Assembly: GCF_014695775.1 (NCBI RefSeq)
Contig: NZ_JACJOX010000037.1
Span: 1 to 64,000 of the forward strand
DNA length: 64,000 bases
Origin: Leptolyngbya sp. FACHB-60
GTDB taxonomy: Bacteria > Cyanobacteriota > Cyanobacteriia > Phormidesmidales > Phormidesmidaceae
Reading direction: 5' to 3'
Shown piece after piece: positions 16,758 to 25,896 of this stretch. The stretch's first letter is position 1. Each line of letters begins with the position of its first letter. The notes below the pieces were generated by a model. That model saw only the letters and a program-made list of their open reading frames with translations. It did no database searches and was not told the origin of the DNA. The position numbers and the translations under genes are program-made.

Positions 16758-17777
16758 CTAGCGAAACATGCTGCTAACGGAGCTTTCTTCGTGAATGCGC
16801 CAGATAGCTTCGCCCAGCAGATTTGCCATCGACAGCACCGTCAGCTGCGGAAACTGCCGCGCGGCCGTCATCGGGATCGTATTGGTGACAATCACTTCTT
16901 CAAACAGCCCCGCCGATAGACGCTCCACCGCCGGGGGAGAAAACACCGCATGGGTGGCGCAGGCATATACCTGGCGAGCCCCTTCCCGTTTGAGCAGGCG
17001 GGCCCCCTCACAGATGGTGCCAGCGGTGTCGATCATGTCGTCAACCAGCACGGCCGTTTTGCCCCGCACGTCGCCCACCACGTTCATCACTTCTGCCACG
17101 TTGTGGGCCTGACGACGTTTGTCGATAATCGCTAGAGGTGCGTCGTTGAGCTTTTTGGCAAAGGCGCGGGCGCGGGCTACTCCACCCACGTCAGGGGAGA
17201 CCACCACCAAATCTTCTAGTTTCTTGCTGGAGATGTAGTCGATTAGCACCGGGGTGCCGTAGACATGATCGCAGGGAATATCGAAGTAGCCCTGAATTTG
17301 AGCGGAGTGTAGATCGATCGCCAAGATTCGGCTAGCCCCGGCCTTGGTCATCAGGTTGGCCACAAGTTTGGCAGTAATTGACTCACGCCCGGCTGTCTTG
17401 CGATCGGCCCGCGCATAGCCATAGTAAGGAATCACTGCCGTGATCTGCCGCGCCGAAGCCCGTCTACAGGCGTCGATCATAATTAGCAGCTCCATCAGGT
17501 GATCATTCACCGGAGAGCAGGTGGGCTGAATCAGATACACATCACAGCCGCGAATCGACTCTTGAATCTGAATATAGACTTCGCCATCGGCAAAGCGCTT
17601 ACGCACCATAGGTCCAAGGTCTAGCCCTAGGTAGCGGGCCACTTCGCGCGCCAAGTCGACGTTGGCCGAACCGGAAAAAAGTTTGAGTCGGTTGTTATCT
17701 CCAAAGTGCGGCAGCGACGGAGTTTGCATCGGCAAAGTGGCGGAACGGATCACATCAGGCCCTCTGAGCATGTTCAC
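16758..17777 (-). CDS. prs: Ribose-phosphate pyrophosphokinase (PRPP synthetase)
   Basis: Prs makes phosphoribosyl pyrophosphate from ribose 5-phosphate and ATP, the precursor for purines, pyrimidines, histidine, tryptophan and NAD. The 339-residue protein has an N-terminal extension of about 25 residues before KLFSGSANVDLAREVARYLG. It then has the class I motifs RFADGEVYIQIQESIRGCDV, PYYGYARADRKTAGRE, the catalytic flexible-loop region DKRRQ and the PRPP-binding VLVDDMIDTAGTI. It is a single minus-strand gene. Product demand links it to hisIE and purE in this window. Confidence 0.97.
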   Translation of the reverse strand: MNMLRGPDVIRSATLPMQTPSLPHFGDNNRLKLFSGSANVDLAREVARYLGLDLGPMVRKRFADGEVYIQIQESIRGCDVYLIQPTCSPVNDHLMELLIMIDACRRASARQITAVIPYYGYARADRKTAGRESITAKLVANLMTKAGASRILAIDLHSAQIQGYFDIPCDHVYGTPVLIDYISSKKLEDLVVVSPDVGGVARARAFAKKLNDAPLAIIDKRRQAHNVAEVMNVVGDVRGKTAVLVDDMIDTAGTICEGARLLKREGARQVYACATHAVFSPPAVERLSAGLFEEVIVTNTIPMTAARQFPQLTVLSMANLLGEAIWRIHEESSVSSMFR

Positions 17778-17933
17778 CTAGGAAATCGTAGCATTCCAGT
17801 CTCAGAAGCTTCTGAGCAATTATCCTGAAAATGCTGTTGTGCCATGCCGCTTGAGCATGCCCTAAGGCCAGCGTTCCCTCGCAGGGCAAACCGCTATCCT
17901 GAAGCGCATGGCACTCAAATATCTTAATGAGTG

Positions 17934-18323
17934 ATGGCATTTTGTCAGGGGATTCACCACATTGCGATCATCTGTAGCGACTACGCCCAGTCTAAGCAGT
18001 TTTATACCCAGGTGCTAGGCTGCGCTGTGGTACGAGAAACCTATCGAGCCGAGCGCCAGTCCTACAAGCTTGACCTGCGCCTAGCCGATGGAATTCAGAT
18101 TGAGCTGTTTTCCTTTCCCCACCCGCCGCCTCGTCCGTCACAGCCAGAGGCCCGAGGTCTGAGGCATCTAGCCCTAGTCGTTGAGGATTTAGAGGCGGCT
18201 ATTGAGTACCTTCACGCTTGTCAGGTGACAACAGAAGAAATCCGGCTAGATGAATTAACGGGCAAACGCTTTGTCTTTTTTCAAGACCCTGACCAACTAC
18301 CCATCGAGCTGTATGAGCGCTAA
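17934..18323 (+). CDS. VOC (glyoxalase-like) family protein, YaeR type
   Basis: The vicinal oxygen chelate fold binds a metal between paired beta-alpha-beta-beta-beta modules. This 129-residue protein has IHHIAIICSDYAQSKQFYTQVLG at the N-terminus and GLRHLALVVEDLEAAIEYL at the start of the second module. Candidate metal ligands are the His in HHIAI, the Glu in QIELFSF, the His in RHLAL and the Glu in PIELYER. This pattern matches YaeR/SMU1112c-like proteins, whose substrate is unknown. The start is ATG 17934; a GTG lies one codon earlier. Its stop codon directly abuts the stop of the convergent DUF3067 gene. Confidence 0.85.
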   Translation: MAFCQGIHHIAIICSDYAQSKQFYTQVLGCAVVRETYRAERQSYKLDLRLADGIQIELFSFPHPPPRPSQPEARGLRHLALVVEDLEAAIEYLHACQVTTEEIRLDELTGKRFVFFQDPDQLPIELYER

Positions 18324-18641
18324 CTAAAACTCGTCGGTCAGCCACTCTGAGGCGCGTTCCCCCAGGGGGAGGAGAATGCTGACGGCTTTGCCGAGACGAG
18401 GGCGATCGCGCGTTTCGGCAATCTGCTGCTGCACATACTCCACCTGTCCCCACTCGTGTAGATAGAGGATGACCTGATTGAGGTGGGCCAGATACTCCTC
18501 TTCGCTAAGGGGAAACGATACCTGTTCGAGGTATCGCCACATCACCTGGAGAAAAATCTTGCCCTGGGTGCGCCGAAACTGAATATCAAAGGAGTAGCCC
18601 CACTTGTCTATCAATAACGCTTGTAAATCTGCCCCCGTCAC
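18324..18641 (-). CDS. DUF3067 family protein
   Basis: DUF3067 proteins are about 100 residues long and confined to cyanobacteria and plastid-bearing eukaryotes. The function is not firmly established. This 105-residue protein shows the family core: ADLQALLIDKWGYSFDIQFRR, KIFLQVMWRYLEQVSFPLSE and YLAHLNQVILYLHEWGQVEYV. It is cytosolic by sequence, with no signal or membrane segment. Its TAG begins at the base next to the TAA of the VOC gene, so the two convergent genes have no spacer and no room for an intergenic terminator. Confidence 0.85.
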   Translation of the reverse strand: MTGADLQALLIDKWGYSFDIQFRRTQGKIFLQVMWRYLEQVSFPLSEEEYLAHLNQVILYLHEWGQVEYVQQQIAETRDRPRLGKAVSILLPLGERASEWLTDEF

Positions 18642-19102
18642 GCCCCCACCTCTGCTTTAGCTACCGTTGCCACATATACATTTCTTTACGATACGCCCTA
18701 TCGGTCAACCTCCCCTATGTCGAGGCTTCAGCAGCCAAAAATGGGCATAATAGCAGGAATAAACGAGCGCTCTTGGATTTTGAGGCTCTTTTAACCACCT
18801 AAAGTGTTTTCGTATCGCTTTTTCTAGTTTATACCTTCTTTCTCTGCGGTTTAGGGAGCAGGACCGGGCGATCGCCCCTTTGCTTTTACTTTCAGCAGGG
18901 ATTTTCTGAGAACAGCAAGGTGCAATAATACGATTGGTAAAGCTAAAGGCGTGGTCAGCGACATCGGGACTGCTCCACATTGGTGCCCCGTAAAGGGTTT
19001 GCCGGGCTAGCGTAACGGATCATGCATCCGCTTGCTGATCCCTGCTCAGCTACCGCCGTTAATAGCTGTTATTCATTTGAAACAGGTATACCAGTCTGGA
19101 TT
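18642..19102. other. Upstream region of petC
   Basis: No supported gene. A 91-residue minus-strand frame at 18705-18980 is cysteine- and basic-rich with no recognisable pattern, and I regard it as chance. The stretch most likely holds the petC-petA promoter, but I cannot place one with confidence. Confidence 0.4.
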
Positions 19103-19645
19103 ATGACTCAAGTTTCTGGAACCTCCGATGTCCCTGATTTGGGGCGCCGCCAATTTATGAACCTGCTGCTGCTGGGGGCCGCCTCTGGGGCCGTTGGGGG
19201 CATGCTCTATCCCGTTATTAAATATTTCATTCCTCCCTCTAGTGGTGGCGGCGGTGGTGGGGTAACCGCCAAAAACGAGCTGGGCAATGATGTGATTGCC
19301 AGCCAGTTTGTGTCGACTCACAACCCCGGCGATCGCGTTCTGGTGCAAGGCCTCAAAGGCGACCCCACCTACCTGGTAATTCAGGAAAGTGGTTCCCTAG
19401 AGAGCTACGGAATCAGCTCTATCTGCACCCACCTGGGCTGTGTAGTACCCTGGAACGCCAGCGAAAACAAGTTCATGTGTCCGTGCCACGGATCTCAGTA
19501 CGATGCCACAGGCAAGGTCGTACGAGGCCCAGCACCGCTGTCTTTGGCCTTGGCCCACGCCGACGTCACTGATGACGACAAAGTTACCCTCAGCAATTGG
19601 ACTGAAACCGACTTCCGCACTGGCGACTCGCCCTGGTGGGCCTAG
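19103..19645 (+). CDS. petC: Cytochrome b6f complex Rieske iron-sulfur subunit PetC
   Basis: PetC carries the 2Fe-2S cluster that oxidises plastoquinol on the lumenal side of cytochrome b6f. ATG 19103 gives 180 residues, the usual length; a longer frame from 19022 adds 27 unrelated residues. The N-terminus has the twin-arginine signal [20 protein letters not shown], which also acts as the membrane anchor. A glycine hinge (SSGGGGGGV) follows. Cluster ligands are C108 and H110 in CTHLGC and C126 and H129 in CPCHGS, with the C113-C128 disulfide. It is followed by petA after 76 nt, the classical petCA operon. Confidence 0.97.
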   Translation: MTQVSGTSDVPDLGRRQFMNLLLLGAASGAVGGMLYPVIKYFIPPSSGGGGGGVTAKNELGNDVIASQFVSTHNPGDRVLVQGLKGDPTYLVIQESGSLESYGISSICTHLGCVVPWNASENKFMCPCHGSQYDATGKVVRGPAPLSLALAHADVTDDDKVTLSNWTETDFRTGDSPWWA

Positions 19646-19721
19646 ACTGAGCCCGTGCTTTGGCCAACTGCAGCGCCATACACCCGTTGACATCACCCCA
19701 GTTGACATAACTTTTGAACGC

Positions 19722-20687
19722 ATGAATAGACTCACTTCGTTAATCAACGGCCTGCGCCCCCTCGCTATTACCTGCGCCGCCGTGCTGACGGTGTTTGCGG
19801 GCTGGCTGGCGGTTCCTCAGGCCGCCGAGGCGTATCCCTTCTGGGCCCAAGAAAATTACGCCGTCCCGCGTGAGGCCACCGGCCGGATTGTGTGCGCCAA
19901 CTGTCACCTAGCGGCCAAGCCCACCAAAGTAGAAGTGCCCCAGGCCGTTCTACCCGATTCTGTATTTAAGCTCAAGGTGGAAATTCCCTACGACCTCAGC
20001 ACCCAGCAGGTGTTGGGCGACGGTAGCCGGGGCGGCCTCAACGTCGGTGCTGTGGTGGTTCTCCCCGAGGGCTTCAAGATCGCTCCCGCCGATCGCATCT
20101 CTGAGGAGCTCAAGGAAGAAGTTGGCAACACCTACTTCCTGCCCTACAGCGACACCCAGGAAAACATTGTTCTGGTCGGCCCGCTGCCTGGCGAGCAGTA
20201 CCAGGAAATTGTGTTCCCCGTGCTGGCCCCCGACCCCGGTCAAGACAAGTCGGTTGCCTTTGGCAAGTATCAAATTCATGTTGGCGGCAACCGCGGTCGT
20301 GGCCAGGTCTACCCCACCGGCCAGGCCAGCAATAATACCGTTTACAACGCCACTGTGACCGGCACCGTCACAGACGTTGAGCCCCAGGCTGCCGGTGGCT
20401 ACCAGGTCACCATCCAGGCAGACGCAGGCAACACCGTGACCGAGACCATTCCCGCTGGCCCTGAGCTGCTTGTGGCTGAGGGTGACGCAGTGGAAGCCGG
20501 CAAACCCCTGACCACCAACCCCAACGTGGGCGGCTTTGGCCAGATGGATGCCGAAATTGTGCTGCAAAGCCCCAACCGCATCAAAGGTCTAGTGGCCTTT
20601 GTGGCTGCGGTGATGCTGACCCAGATCATGCTGGTACTGAAGAAGAAGCAGGTTGAGAAAGTTCAGGCTGCTGGCATGACCATGTAG
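19722..20687 (+). CDS. petA: Apocytochrome f
   Basis: Cytochrome f accepts electrons from the Rieske cluster and reduces plastocyanin or cytochrome c6 in the thylakoid lumen. I start at ATG 19722, giving 321 residues; the open frame extends upstream into petC but that part is not petA. The signal peptide ends AAEA before Y38 of [10 protein letters not shown], and the mature N-terminal Tyr is a haem ligand. The c-type haem motif is CANCH (58-62). The large lumenal domain carries [19 protein letters not shown]. The C-terminal anchor is [26 protein letters not shown] strong terminator follows 50 nt downstream, closing the petCA unit. Confidence 0.98.
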   Translation: MNRLTSLINGLRPLAITCAAVLTVFAGWLAVPQAAEAYPFWAQENYAVPREATGRIVCANCHLAAKPTKVEVPQAVLPDSVFKLKVEIPYDLSTQQVLGDGSRGGLNVGAVVVLPEGFKIAPADRISEELKEEVGNTYFLPYSDTQENIVLVGPLPGEQYQEIVFPVLAPDPGQDKSVAFGKYQIHVGGNRGRGQVYPTGQASNNTVYNATVTGTVTDVEPQAAGGYQVTIQADAGNTVTETIPAGPELLVAEGDAVEAGKPLTTNPNVGGFGQMDAEIVLQSPNRIKGLVAFVAAVMLTQIMLVLKKKQVEKVQAAGMTM

Positions 20688-20736
20688 ACCACTTACAGCC
20701 TGGTTGCTAAACGTCATCGAGTTTCTCGACGATAGG

Positions 20737-20766
20737 AAAAAGGGACGTCAGTGGCGTCCCTTTTTT
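20737..20766 (+). terminator. Rho-independent terminator of petCA
   Basis: A perfect 11-bp stem pairs AAAAAGGGACG (20737-20747) with CGTCCCTTTTT (20755-20765) around a 7-base loop and ends in T residues, 50 nt after the petA stop. Confidence 0.92.
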
Positions 20767-20927
20767 ACGGCCTGAATTTAGGCGGATAGCTGTCGTCAGG
20801 AGTCTGTTGAATAAGCTACAATTGTTAAGTATTTTTGCATATTCGAAACTCGTCTTGAGCTTCCTCACGTTTGGCGCTCCGGGGTAGTTTCGTCGCCCGC
20901 TTATTATCGCCAAGGTTTTACACAGTT

Positions 20928-22718
20928 ATGACGCTTCCCATTCGCAACGTTGCAATTATTGCCCACGTTGACCACGGCAAAACCACTCTGGTAGATGCCC
21001 TGCTAAGGCAGTCCGGCATTTTTCGCGAAGGGGAAGCCGTAATTGACTGCGTGATGGACTCCAACGACCTAGAGCGTGAGCGGGGCATCACCATTCTGTC
21101 TAAGAATACCGCCGTTCACTACGGTGAGACGTTGATCAACATCATCGACACCCCTGGCCACGCCGACTTTGGTGGCGAGGTGGAGCGGGTGCTGGGCATG
21201 GTTGACGGCTGCATTCTGATTGTAGATGCCAACGAAGGCCCCATGCCCCAAACTCGGTTTGTGCTCAAGAAAGCACTGGAGAAAGGGCTGCGCCCCATTG
21301 TTGTAGTTAATAAGATCGACCGTCCCCAGGCCGATCCCCATGGTTCGGTTGATAAGGTGCTGGATTTATTTCTAGAGCTGGGGGCCGACGACGATCAGTG
21401 CGAATTTCCCTACCTGTTTGCCTCAGGGATATCGGGCTACGCCAAGACCAAGATCGAAGACGAAGGCACAGACATGAAGCCGATGTTTGAGGCTATTCTC
21501 GACCATGTGCCGCCTCCGATTGGCGATCCTGAAAAGCCTCTGCAAATTCAGGTGACAACCCTCGATTACTCTGAGTACCTAGGCCGTATTGTAATTGGCA
21601 AAATTCACAATGGGGTAATCAACGCCGGGCAGCAGGCTGCTTTGGTGAGAGAAGACGGCAGCTTAGTAAAGTCTAAAATCTCTAAGCTGCTGGGCTTTGA
21701 TGGCCTACGGCGTATTGAGATTGAAACCGCCTCGGCGGGTCACATTGTGGCGGTGGCGGGCTTTGCCGATGCCAACATTGGTGAGACCATCACTTGCCCC
21801 ACCAACCCCCAGGCACTGCCGCTAATCAAGGTCGACGAGCCGACCCTACAGATGACCTTTGTGGTCAACGACTCCCCCTTTGCGGGGCAAGAGGGGACCT
21901 TTGTCACCTCACGGCAGCTGCGCGATCGCCTCATGCGTGAGCTTGAGACTAACGTGGCGCTGCGGGTCGAGCCGACCGACTCTCCCGATCGCTTTTCAGT
22001 GGCGGGCCGAGGTGAGTTACACCTGGGCATTTTGATTGAGACTATGCGCCGTGAGGGGTATGAGTTTCAGGTCACCCAGCCTCAGGTGATTTACCGTGAA
22101 GTCAACGGCCAGCCCTGTGAACCCTACGAATTACTGATGCTCGACGTGCCCGAAGAGGGTGTGGGCGGCTGCATGGAGCGGATTGGCCAGCGCCGGGGTG
22201 AGCTGCAAGATATGCGGGTCATGGGCGATGGTCGCGCCACGATGGAGTTTGTGATTCCAGCGCGGGGCCTAATTGGCTTCCGCGGTGAGTTCATGCGTCT
22301 GACTCGCGGTGCAGGCATTATGAACCACAGCTTCTCAGACTATCGCCCCCTCTGTGGTGAGATTGAGGCGCGCCGCAATGGGGTGCTGATCGCCTTTGAA
22401 GAAGGGGTGGCTACCTTCTATGCCCTTAAGAATGCTGAAGACCGAGGGATATTTTTCATTACCCCTGGTACGAAGGTTTACAAGGGCATGATTGTCGGCG
22501 AACACAACCGCAACCAGGATCTCGACCTCAACATCTGCAAGAGCAAGCAGCTCACTAACCACCGAGCCGCTGGCGGCGACGAACTGGTGCAGCTGCAAAC
22601 CCCCATAGACATGAGCCTGGAGCGAGCTCTAGAGTACATTGGCCAAGACGAGCTGGTGGAAATCACGCCCGAGTCTATCCGGCTGCGCAAGCTGTCTAAG
22701 AAGCTGGCTAAGCGCTAA
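20928..22718 (+). CDS. typA: Ribosome-associated translational GTPase TypA/BipA
   Basis: TypA/BipA binds the ribosomal A site like EF-G and is needed for ribosome assembly and stress adaptation. ATG 20928 gives 596 residues, the family length, starting [20 protein letters not shown]; a TTG further up adds an unlikely extension. G motifs are AHVDHGKT (G1), RERGITI (G2), DTPGHADF (G3) and NKIDRPQA (G4). The EF-G-like domains and the BipA-specific C-terminal domain ([20 protein letters not shown]) follow. A terminator sits about 95 nt downstream. Confidence 0.96.
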   Translation: MTLPIRNVAIIAHVDHGKTTLVDALLRQSGIFREGEAVIDCVMDSNDLERERGITILSKNTAVHYGETLINIIDTPGHADFGGEVERVLGMVDGCILIVDANEGPMPQTRFVLKKALEKGLRPIVVVNKIDRPQADPHGSVDKVLDLFLELGADDDQCEFPYLFASGISGYAKTKIEDEGTDMKPMFEAILDHVPPPIGDPEKPLQIQVTTLDYSEYLGRIVIGKIHNGVINAGQQAALVREDGSLVKSKISKLLGFDGLRRIEIETASAGHIVAVAGFADANIGETITCPTNPQALPLIKVDEPTLQMTFVVNDSPFAGQEGTFVTSRQLRDRLMRELETNVALRVEPTDSPDRFSVAGRGELHLGILIETMRREGYEFQVTQPQVIYREVNGQPCEPYELLMLDVPEEGVGGCMERIGQRRGELQDMRVMGDGRATMEFVIPARGLIGFRGEFMRLTRGAGIMNHSFSDYRPLCGEIEARRNGVLIAFEEGVATFYALKNAEDRGIFFITPGTKVYKGMIVGEHNRNQDLDLNICKSKQLTNHRAAGGDELVQLQTPIDMSLERALEYIGQDELVEITPESIRLRKLSKKLAKR

Positions 22719-22811
22719 GTCGGTGTTGCGACAGCTCGCAATGGAGCTGCTTAAAAGTTGAGAGAGCTGAACGGATACCCTAGCTGAGCTAGGTCCTCGC
22801 TTAGCCTCGCC

Positions 22812-22870
22812 AAAGCGTCTACATCTCGCTGGCCCTCTCTGGCAGAGCGCTAGGATGTAGACGCTTTTAG
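22812..22870 (+). terminator. Long-stem terminator after typA
   Basis: A perfect 14-bp stem pairs AAAGCGTCTACATC (22812-22825) with GATGTAGACGCTTT (22854-22867), with a 28-base loop that can form a second small hairpin, followed by TTTTAG. It sits between typA and the DUF58 gene. Confidence 0.85.
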
Positions 22871-22952
22871 TTTGTAAAAACGCTGGCTGGGTCGTCGCAG
22901 TGGCTGGGTACGCTGAAGCAGAGTCGCCAGCGGCGCTATAGAGGAAACAGGT

Positions 22953-24143
22953 TTGAAACGGTTTACGCAGTGGCTAGAGCATCGCTGGGTTAACCCAGCC
23001 TATGTAGGTTGGATACTGTTGGGGCTGGCGCTGTTCTTTTTTGCGGCGGCGACTAACACCCTAGCAGGCTGGCTATACGTGATTAGCGGAGTGATGTTGG
23101 CGCTGCTGCTGATTGCGGCGGTGCTGCCGCCCCGGAACCTGCAAGGACTTGTGGTAACGCGATCGCCCGTTGCACCAGTTACTGCCGGGGCACCATTGGA
23201 TGTCGAGCTGCGGGTTCGCAACGCCCAGCGTCAGAGTAAAGGGCTGTTTCAGATCATCGACCCCGTGCCCTCGCGGCTGGGGGCTATAGCGGTACATGCC
23301 GTGGGCGCTTTGCCCTCAGGGCAAAGCCACACCTGGCGCTATCCTGTGCCGACTACGCGACGGGGCGTCTATCGCTGGTCAACGATCGATCTGCGCACCG
23401 CGGCCCCCCTGGGTTTGTTCTGGTGCCGGCGCACAATGCCCGCTCCTGCCACAGCCGTGGTCTATCCCCAGGTGTTGCCCCTAAAGCGTTGCCCCCTACT
23501 AGATACCATCGGTCAGCGTCAGGGTCAGCACTGGCGCTATAGCCCCTTAGCCAAGGCTGATACTCAGGGGGTGACGCGATCGCTGCGCCCCTATCGCTGG
23601 GGTGATCCGACCCGGCTGATCCACTGGCGCACCAGCGCCCGCTACGGCGAACTGCGAGTGCGCGAGCTAGAGAGCATCACCACCAGTCGAGAAATTCTAA
23701 TTGCCCTCAATACCACCGCGCGCTGGAGTGAGGAGAGCTTTGAGCAGGCGGTAGTGGCGGCGGCGTCACTCTACACCTACGCCCTGAAGCAGGGTTTTGC
23801 CGCAGCCCTGTGGGTTTCCCAAGCAGACACTCTGCGGGACTCAGCCCGAGTGATGCACGCTTTGGCTGAGATAAACCCTGACCCAGGCCGCGATTTGCGC
23901 AGCTTGCAAGAACCGACCTGGAACGAGTATCCAGGCCAGAATCGCACCCTTTCGTTACCCCAAGTAGCGACGATCTGGCTCACCGCTGCTGGTGCCCAGT
24001 CCGTTGCCCTCGCGGCTGGCAGTCGACAACTGGTTTGGAGCAGCGGCGAGGGCCCTCCTACCTCAGCAGACATGCCAATCACGCTTCAAATGGATTCAAG
24101 CCTTCCTTTAGAACCGCAGCTTCAGGCTAATTTAGCTCGATAG
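22953..24143 (+). CDS. DUF58 domain-containing membrane protein
   Basis: DUF58 proteins usually act with a MoxR-type ATPase and a transglutaminase-like protein; the molecular role is unclear. The start is a TTG at 22953 preceded by GAGGAAA. Two N-terminal membrane segments (about 17-34 and 36-55) are followed by a beta-rich domain. The DUF58 signature is LRPYRWGDPTRLIHWRTSARYGELRVRE (two motifs, about residues 205-232), followed by a von Willebrand A-like C-terminal part. No moxR or transglutaminase gene is adjacent. Residues about 320-332 (EPTWNEYPGQNRT) are encoded by a sequence resembling the dispersed palindromic element. Confidence 0.88.
   Translation: MKRFTQWLEHRWVNPAYVGWILLGLALFFFAAATNTLAGWLYVISGVMLALLLIAAVLPPRNLQGLVVTRSPVAPVTAGAPLDVELRVRNAQRQSKGLFQIIDPVPSRLGAIAVHAVGALPSGQSHTWRYPVPTTRRGVYRWSTIDLRTAAPLGLFWCRRTMPAPATAVVYPQVLPLKRCPLLDTIGQRQGQHWRYSPLAKADTQGVTRSLRPYRWGDPTRLIHWRTSARYGELRVRELESITTSREILIALNTTARWSEESFEQAVVAAASLYTYALKQGFAAALWVSQADTLRDSARVMHALAEINPDPGRDLRSLQEPTWNEYPGQNRTLSLPQVATIWLTAAGAQSVALAAGSRQLVWSSGEGPPTSADMPITLQMDSSLPLEPQLQANLAR
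23910..23948 (+). repeat. Diverged copy of the dispersed palindromic element inside the DUF58 gene
   Basis: Without gaps, 23911-23947 matches 16711-16747 at 30 of 37 positions, including AACCGAC, GGAACGAGTAT and CCAGAATCGC. It also has its own hairpin arms, CCTGG (23917-23921) and CCAGG (23931-23935). The arms differ from the intergenic copy but still pair. Its orientation is opposite to the two in-frame coding copies. Homology rather than chance is likely but not proven. Confidence 0.55.
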
Positions 24144-24170
24144 AACCTGCTTAGATTGTATATAAATTGC

Positions 24171-24905
24171 CTAAGCGCGCCCGCCGAGAGTGACTCGCTG
24201 CTGGAGTTTTTGGCAAGCTGTCCACAGGTCAGGCAGCAGATGAGTAGGACGAAACCCTTGGAGATAGCTGCTGCTGCGAATGCCGCAGGTAACGGCCACT
24301 GTCTCTAGGCCAAGGGTTTGGCCAGCCATGATGTCGGCTTCGGTGTCGCCAACCATCCAGCTTTGGCGGAGGTCGTAGCCCTGGCGCTGCTGGGTGGCGA
24401 TCGCCGCCTGCAGCCGTTCTACCTTGTGGTTGACCTGGTTGGTGTAGGCGGCGTCGACTTGGGGCATGCCGTAGAGATCGCTAATGGCCCAGCGGAGATC
24501 GTGCTGGTCTAGAAAATCCATCACCTGATCGGGAGGGCGTAGGGTAACGAGCACCACCCGTACCTGGAACTGGCGCAGGAGATCTAAACCGGCTCGCGCC
24601 TGGGGTTGCACCTGGTCGTGGTCGAGCAGAGCAGATTGGTTGACGATGCGGCTCACCTGCGCCAAAAAAGCGTCAATGTTGGCCCCATTTAGCCCAGACC
24701 AATGGGCGATCTGCCGATCGGGCACTCGGTTTTGCTTGAAAGTCCAAAACTGTGATTTTGACAAATAACGCACGGTGACTGGATTGCCTTGGGCCTGGGC
24801 ATTCGCCTGCACCCACGTTAAACCCTGGCGGTAGGTAGCGTAGTAGCGCTCAGAGACATCGGCAATGGGGCCGTCAAAATCGCAAAAAATGGTGATCGCA
24901 GACAT
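24171..24905 (-). CDS. HAD-superfamily phosphatase (phosphoglycolate phosphatase-like)
   Basis: The haloacid dehalogenase fold has catalytic motif I FCDFDGPIADVSERYY (nucleophile Asp10, acid Asp12) and motif II VVLVTLRPPDQ. The lysine of motif III lies in the QVNHKVERLQ region, and motif IV is MVGDTEADIMAGQTLGLETVAVT. A helical cap lies between motifs I and II (about 20-100). At 244 residues it is close to Gph/PGPase-type enzymes, but the substrate cannot be read from sequence. Motif I has GPIAD rather than the common DGTLxD. It is monocistronic and convergent with the DUF58 gene. Confidence 0.85.
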   Translation of the reverse strand: MSAITIFCDFDGPIADVSERYYATYRQGLTWVQANAQAQGNPVTVRYLSKSQFWTFKQNRVPDRQIAHWSGLNGANIDAFLAQVSRIVNQSALLDHDQVQPQARAGLDLLRQFQVRVVLVTLRPPDQVMDFLDQHDLRWAISDLYGMPQVDAAYTNQVNHKVERLQAAIATQQRQGYDLRQSWMVGDTEADIMAGQTLGLETVAVTCGIRSSSYLQGFRPTHLLPDLWTACQKLQQRVTLGGRA

Positions 24906-25153
24906 AGACTACAGAGACTCCTCACCGCTACCGGCGAATTCGCGTTAAGTACAACCTGACATCAGTTTTGTTAATAATTTCTTTACAAAAAGCAAAGCAT
25001 GTTTACTTTAGCAACCCTGGCTCAAAACGACCACTGCTCTAACTCGGAAAAGTTGGTCTTCTCGTTCATGAGAAAGGTCTCATAGAACTTTATGCCCTGG
25101 TATCAGCATCGCCTGCGATCGCGGAGCGTACCTCAGCGCTATCCGCTCTAGCT
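24906..25153. other. Upstream region of the HAD gene
   Basis: No gene seen. It precedes the glycosyltransferase pseudogene fragment and contains two HIP1-containing stretches. The HAD gene promoter should lie near 24906-25000; no confident box. Confidence 0.35.
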
Positions 25154-25346
25154 TGGAGGCAGCGATCGCGGATTGTGCTCTATTCCCACGACACCATGGG
25201 CCTGGGTTACAAGCAACGGAATCTGCTGATTGCCTAGGTCTTGGGCAGTGCTGAGCTAGCGGTTGATATCTTGCTGATTAGCAGCATGGGCGATGCCAAT
25301 GCCATGCCTGTACCAGATGGCAGTGACGCGCTGACTCTCCCCTATA
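25154..25346 (+). pseudogene. N-terminal fragment of a COG4671-type glycosyltransferase, in-frame stop
   Basis: The plus frame reads RIVLYSHDTMGLGYKQRNLL-IA, then TAG at 25235-25237, then VLGSAELAVDILLISSMGD and NAMPVPDGSDALTLPYTKT. Intact predicted glycosyltransferases of this family begin like RIVLYSHDTMGLGHxRRNLLIAQ, continue through ADILLISGMGDAN and reach CLTLPAL. The TAG replaces the expected CAG (Gln), a single C-to-T change. After LTLPYTKT similarity ends and the rest of the roughly 400-residue enzyme is missing. The gene is therefore both nonsense-mutated and truncated. An ATG frame from 25241 covers only the part after the stop and should not be called as a gene. Confidence 0.8.
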
Positions 25347-25440
25347 CAAAAACGCTGGCGCTTCGAATATCACCGCCATCAGCCGCTACTCTTGCAGACA
25401 ATGAGCTAATTAGGATAGGCGTTATTTATCCCTAGGGTGC

Positions 25441-25896
25441 TTACCCAGAGGCGTCCCGTTCCAAGACTAGGGTGACAGGGCCGTCGTTGTGGATTTCGAC
25501 TTGCATCATCGCGCCGAATTCGCCGGTTTCTACCCGTAGGTTGTTGGTTTTGAGCAGAGCCACAAAGTCGTTGTACAGCGCTTCTGCCTGGGCTGGTGGG
25601 GCGGCTCCATCAAAAGAGGGCCGTCTCCCCTTGCGGCAGTCGCCGTAGAGGGTGAACTGGCTCACCACCAGAATCTCGCCCTGAATCTCTTGAACGGACA
25701 AATCCCAGCGCTCGCTACCTGGTGACGGGAACAGCCGTAAATCCAAACATTTGCGTGCCATCCAGGTCAGTTCGGCAGCGGTGTCGGTAGGCGCAATGCC
25801 CACCAGGAGGTTGAGCCCTGGGCCAATTTTCCCCACTATCTGCCCGTCTACGGTGACGCTAGAGGCCGTCACCCGCTGCACTACGACTCGCACGAC
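25441..25896 (-). CDS. dtd: D-aminoacyl-tRNA deacylase
   Basis: Dtd hydrolyses D-aminoacyl-tRNA (and Gly-tRNA-Ala) to prevent misincorporation. I choose the GTG at 25896, which gives the canonical start (V)[16 protein letters not shown] and 151 residues, the normal length; a longer frame to 25923 is noise. Active-site motifs are [18 protein letters not shown] (the family SQFTL motif) and the cross-subunit Gly-cisPro motif, here [11 protein letters not shown] (family NxGPVT). The start overlaps the end of the HIT-like gene by 16 nt, so the two are translationally coupled. Confidence 0.95.
   Translation of the reverse strand, partial: VVRVVVQRVTASSVTVDGQIVGKIGPGLNLLVGIAPTDTAAELTWMARKCLDLRLFPSPGSERWDLSVQEIQGEILVVSQFTLYGDCRKGRRPSFDGAAPPAQAEALYNDFVALLKTNNLRVETGEFGAMMQVEIHNDGPVTLVLERDASG

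Noticed and set aside
18705..18980. 91-residue minus-strand frame upstream of petC
   Set aside because: Basic and cysteine-rich without a recognisable motif; it lies where the petC promoter is expected.
19503..19721. N-terminal extension of the petA frame overlapping petC
   Set aside because: Cytochrome f starts at 19722 with a signal peptide; the upstream part is out-of-phase petC sequence.
19950..20567. 205-residue His/Gly/Val-rich frame antisense to petA
   Set aside because: Antisense shadow of petA.
24910..24925. ACTCCTCAC stretch resembling the Yfr1 small RNA core
   Set aside because: The 11-base Yfr1 core is not fully matched and no flanking hairpins are seen.
25241..25435. 64-residue frame starting after the TAG in the glycosyltransferase remnant
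   Set aside because: It is the continuation of the pseudogene, not an independent gene.
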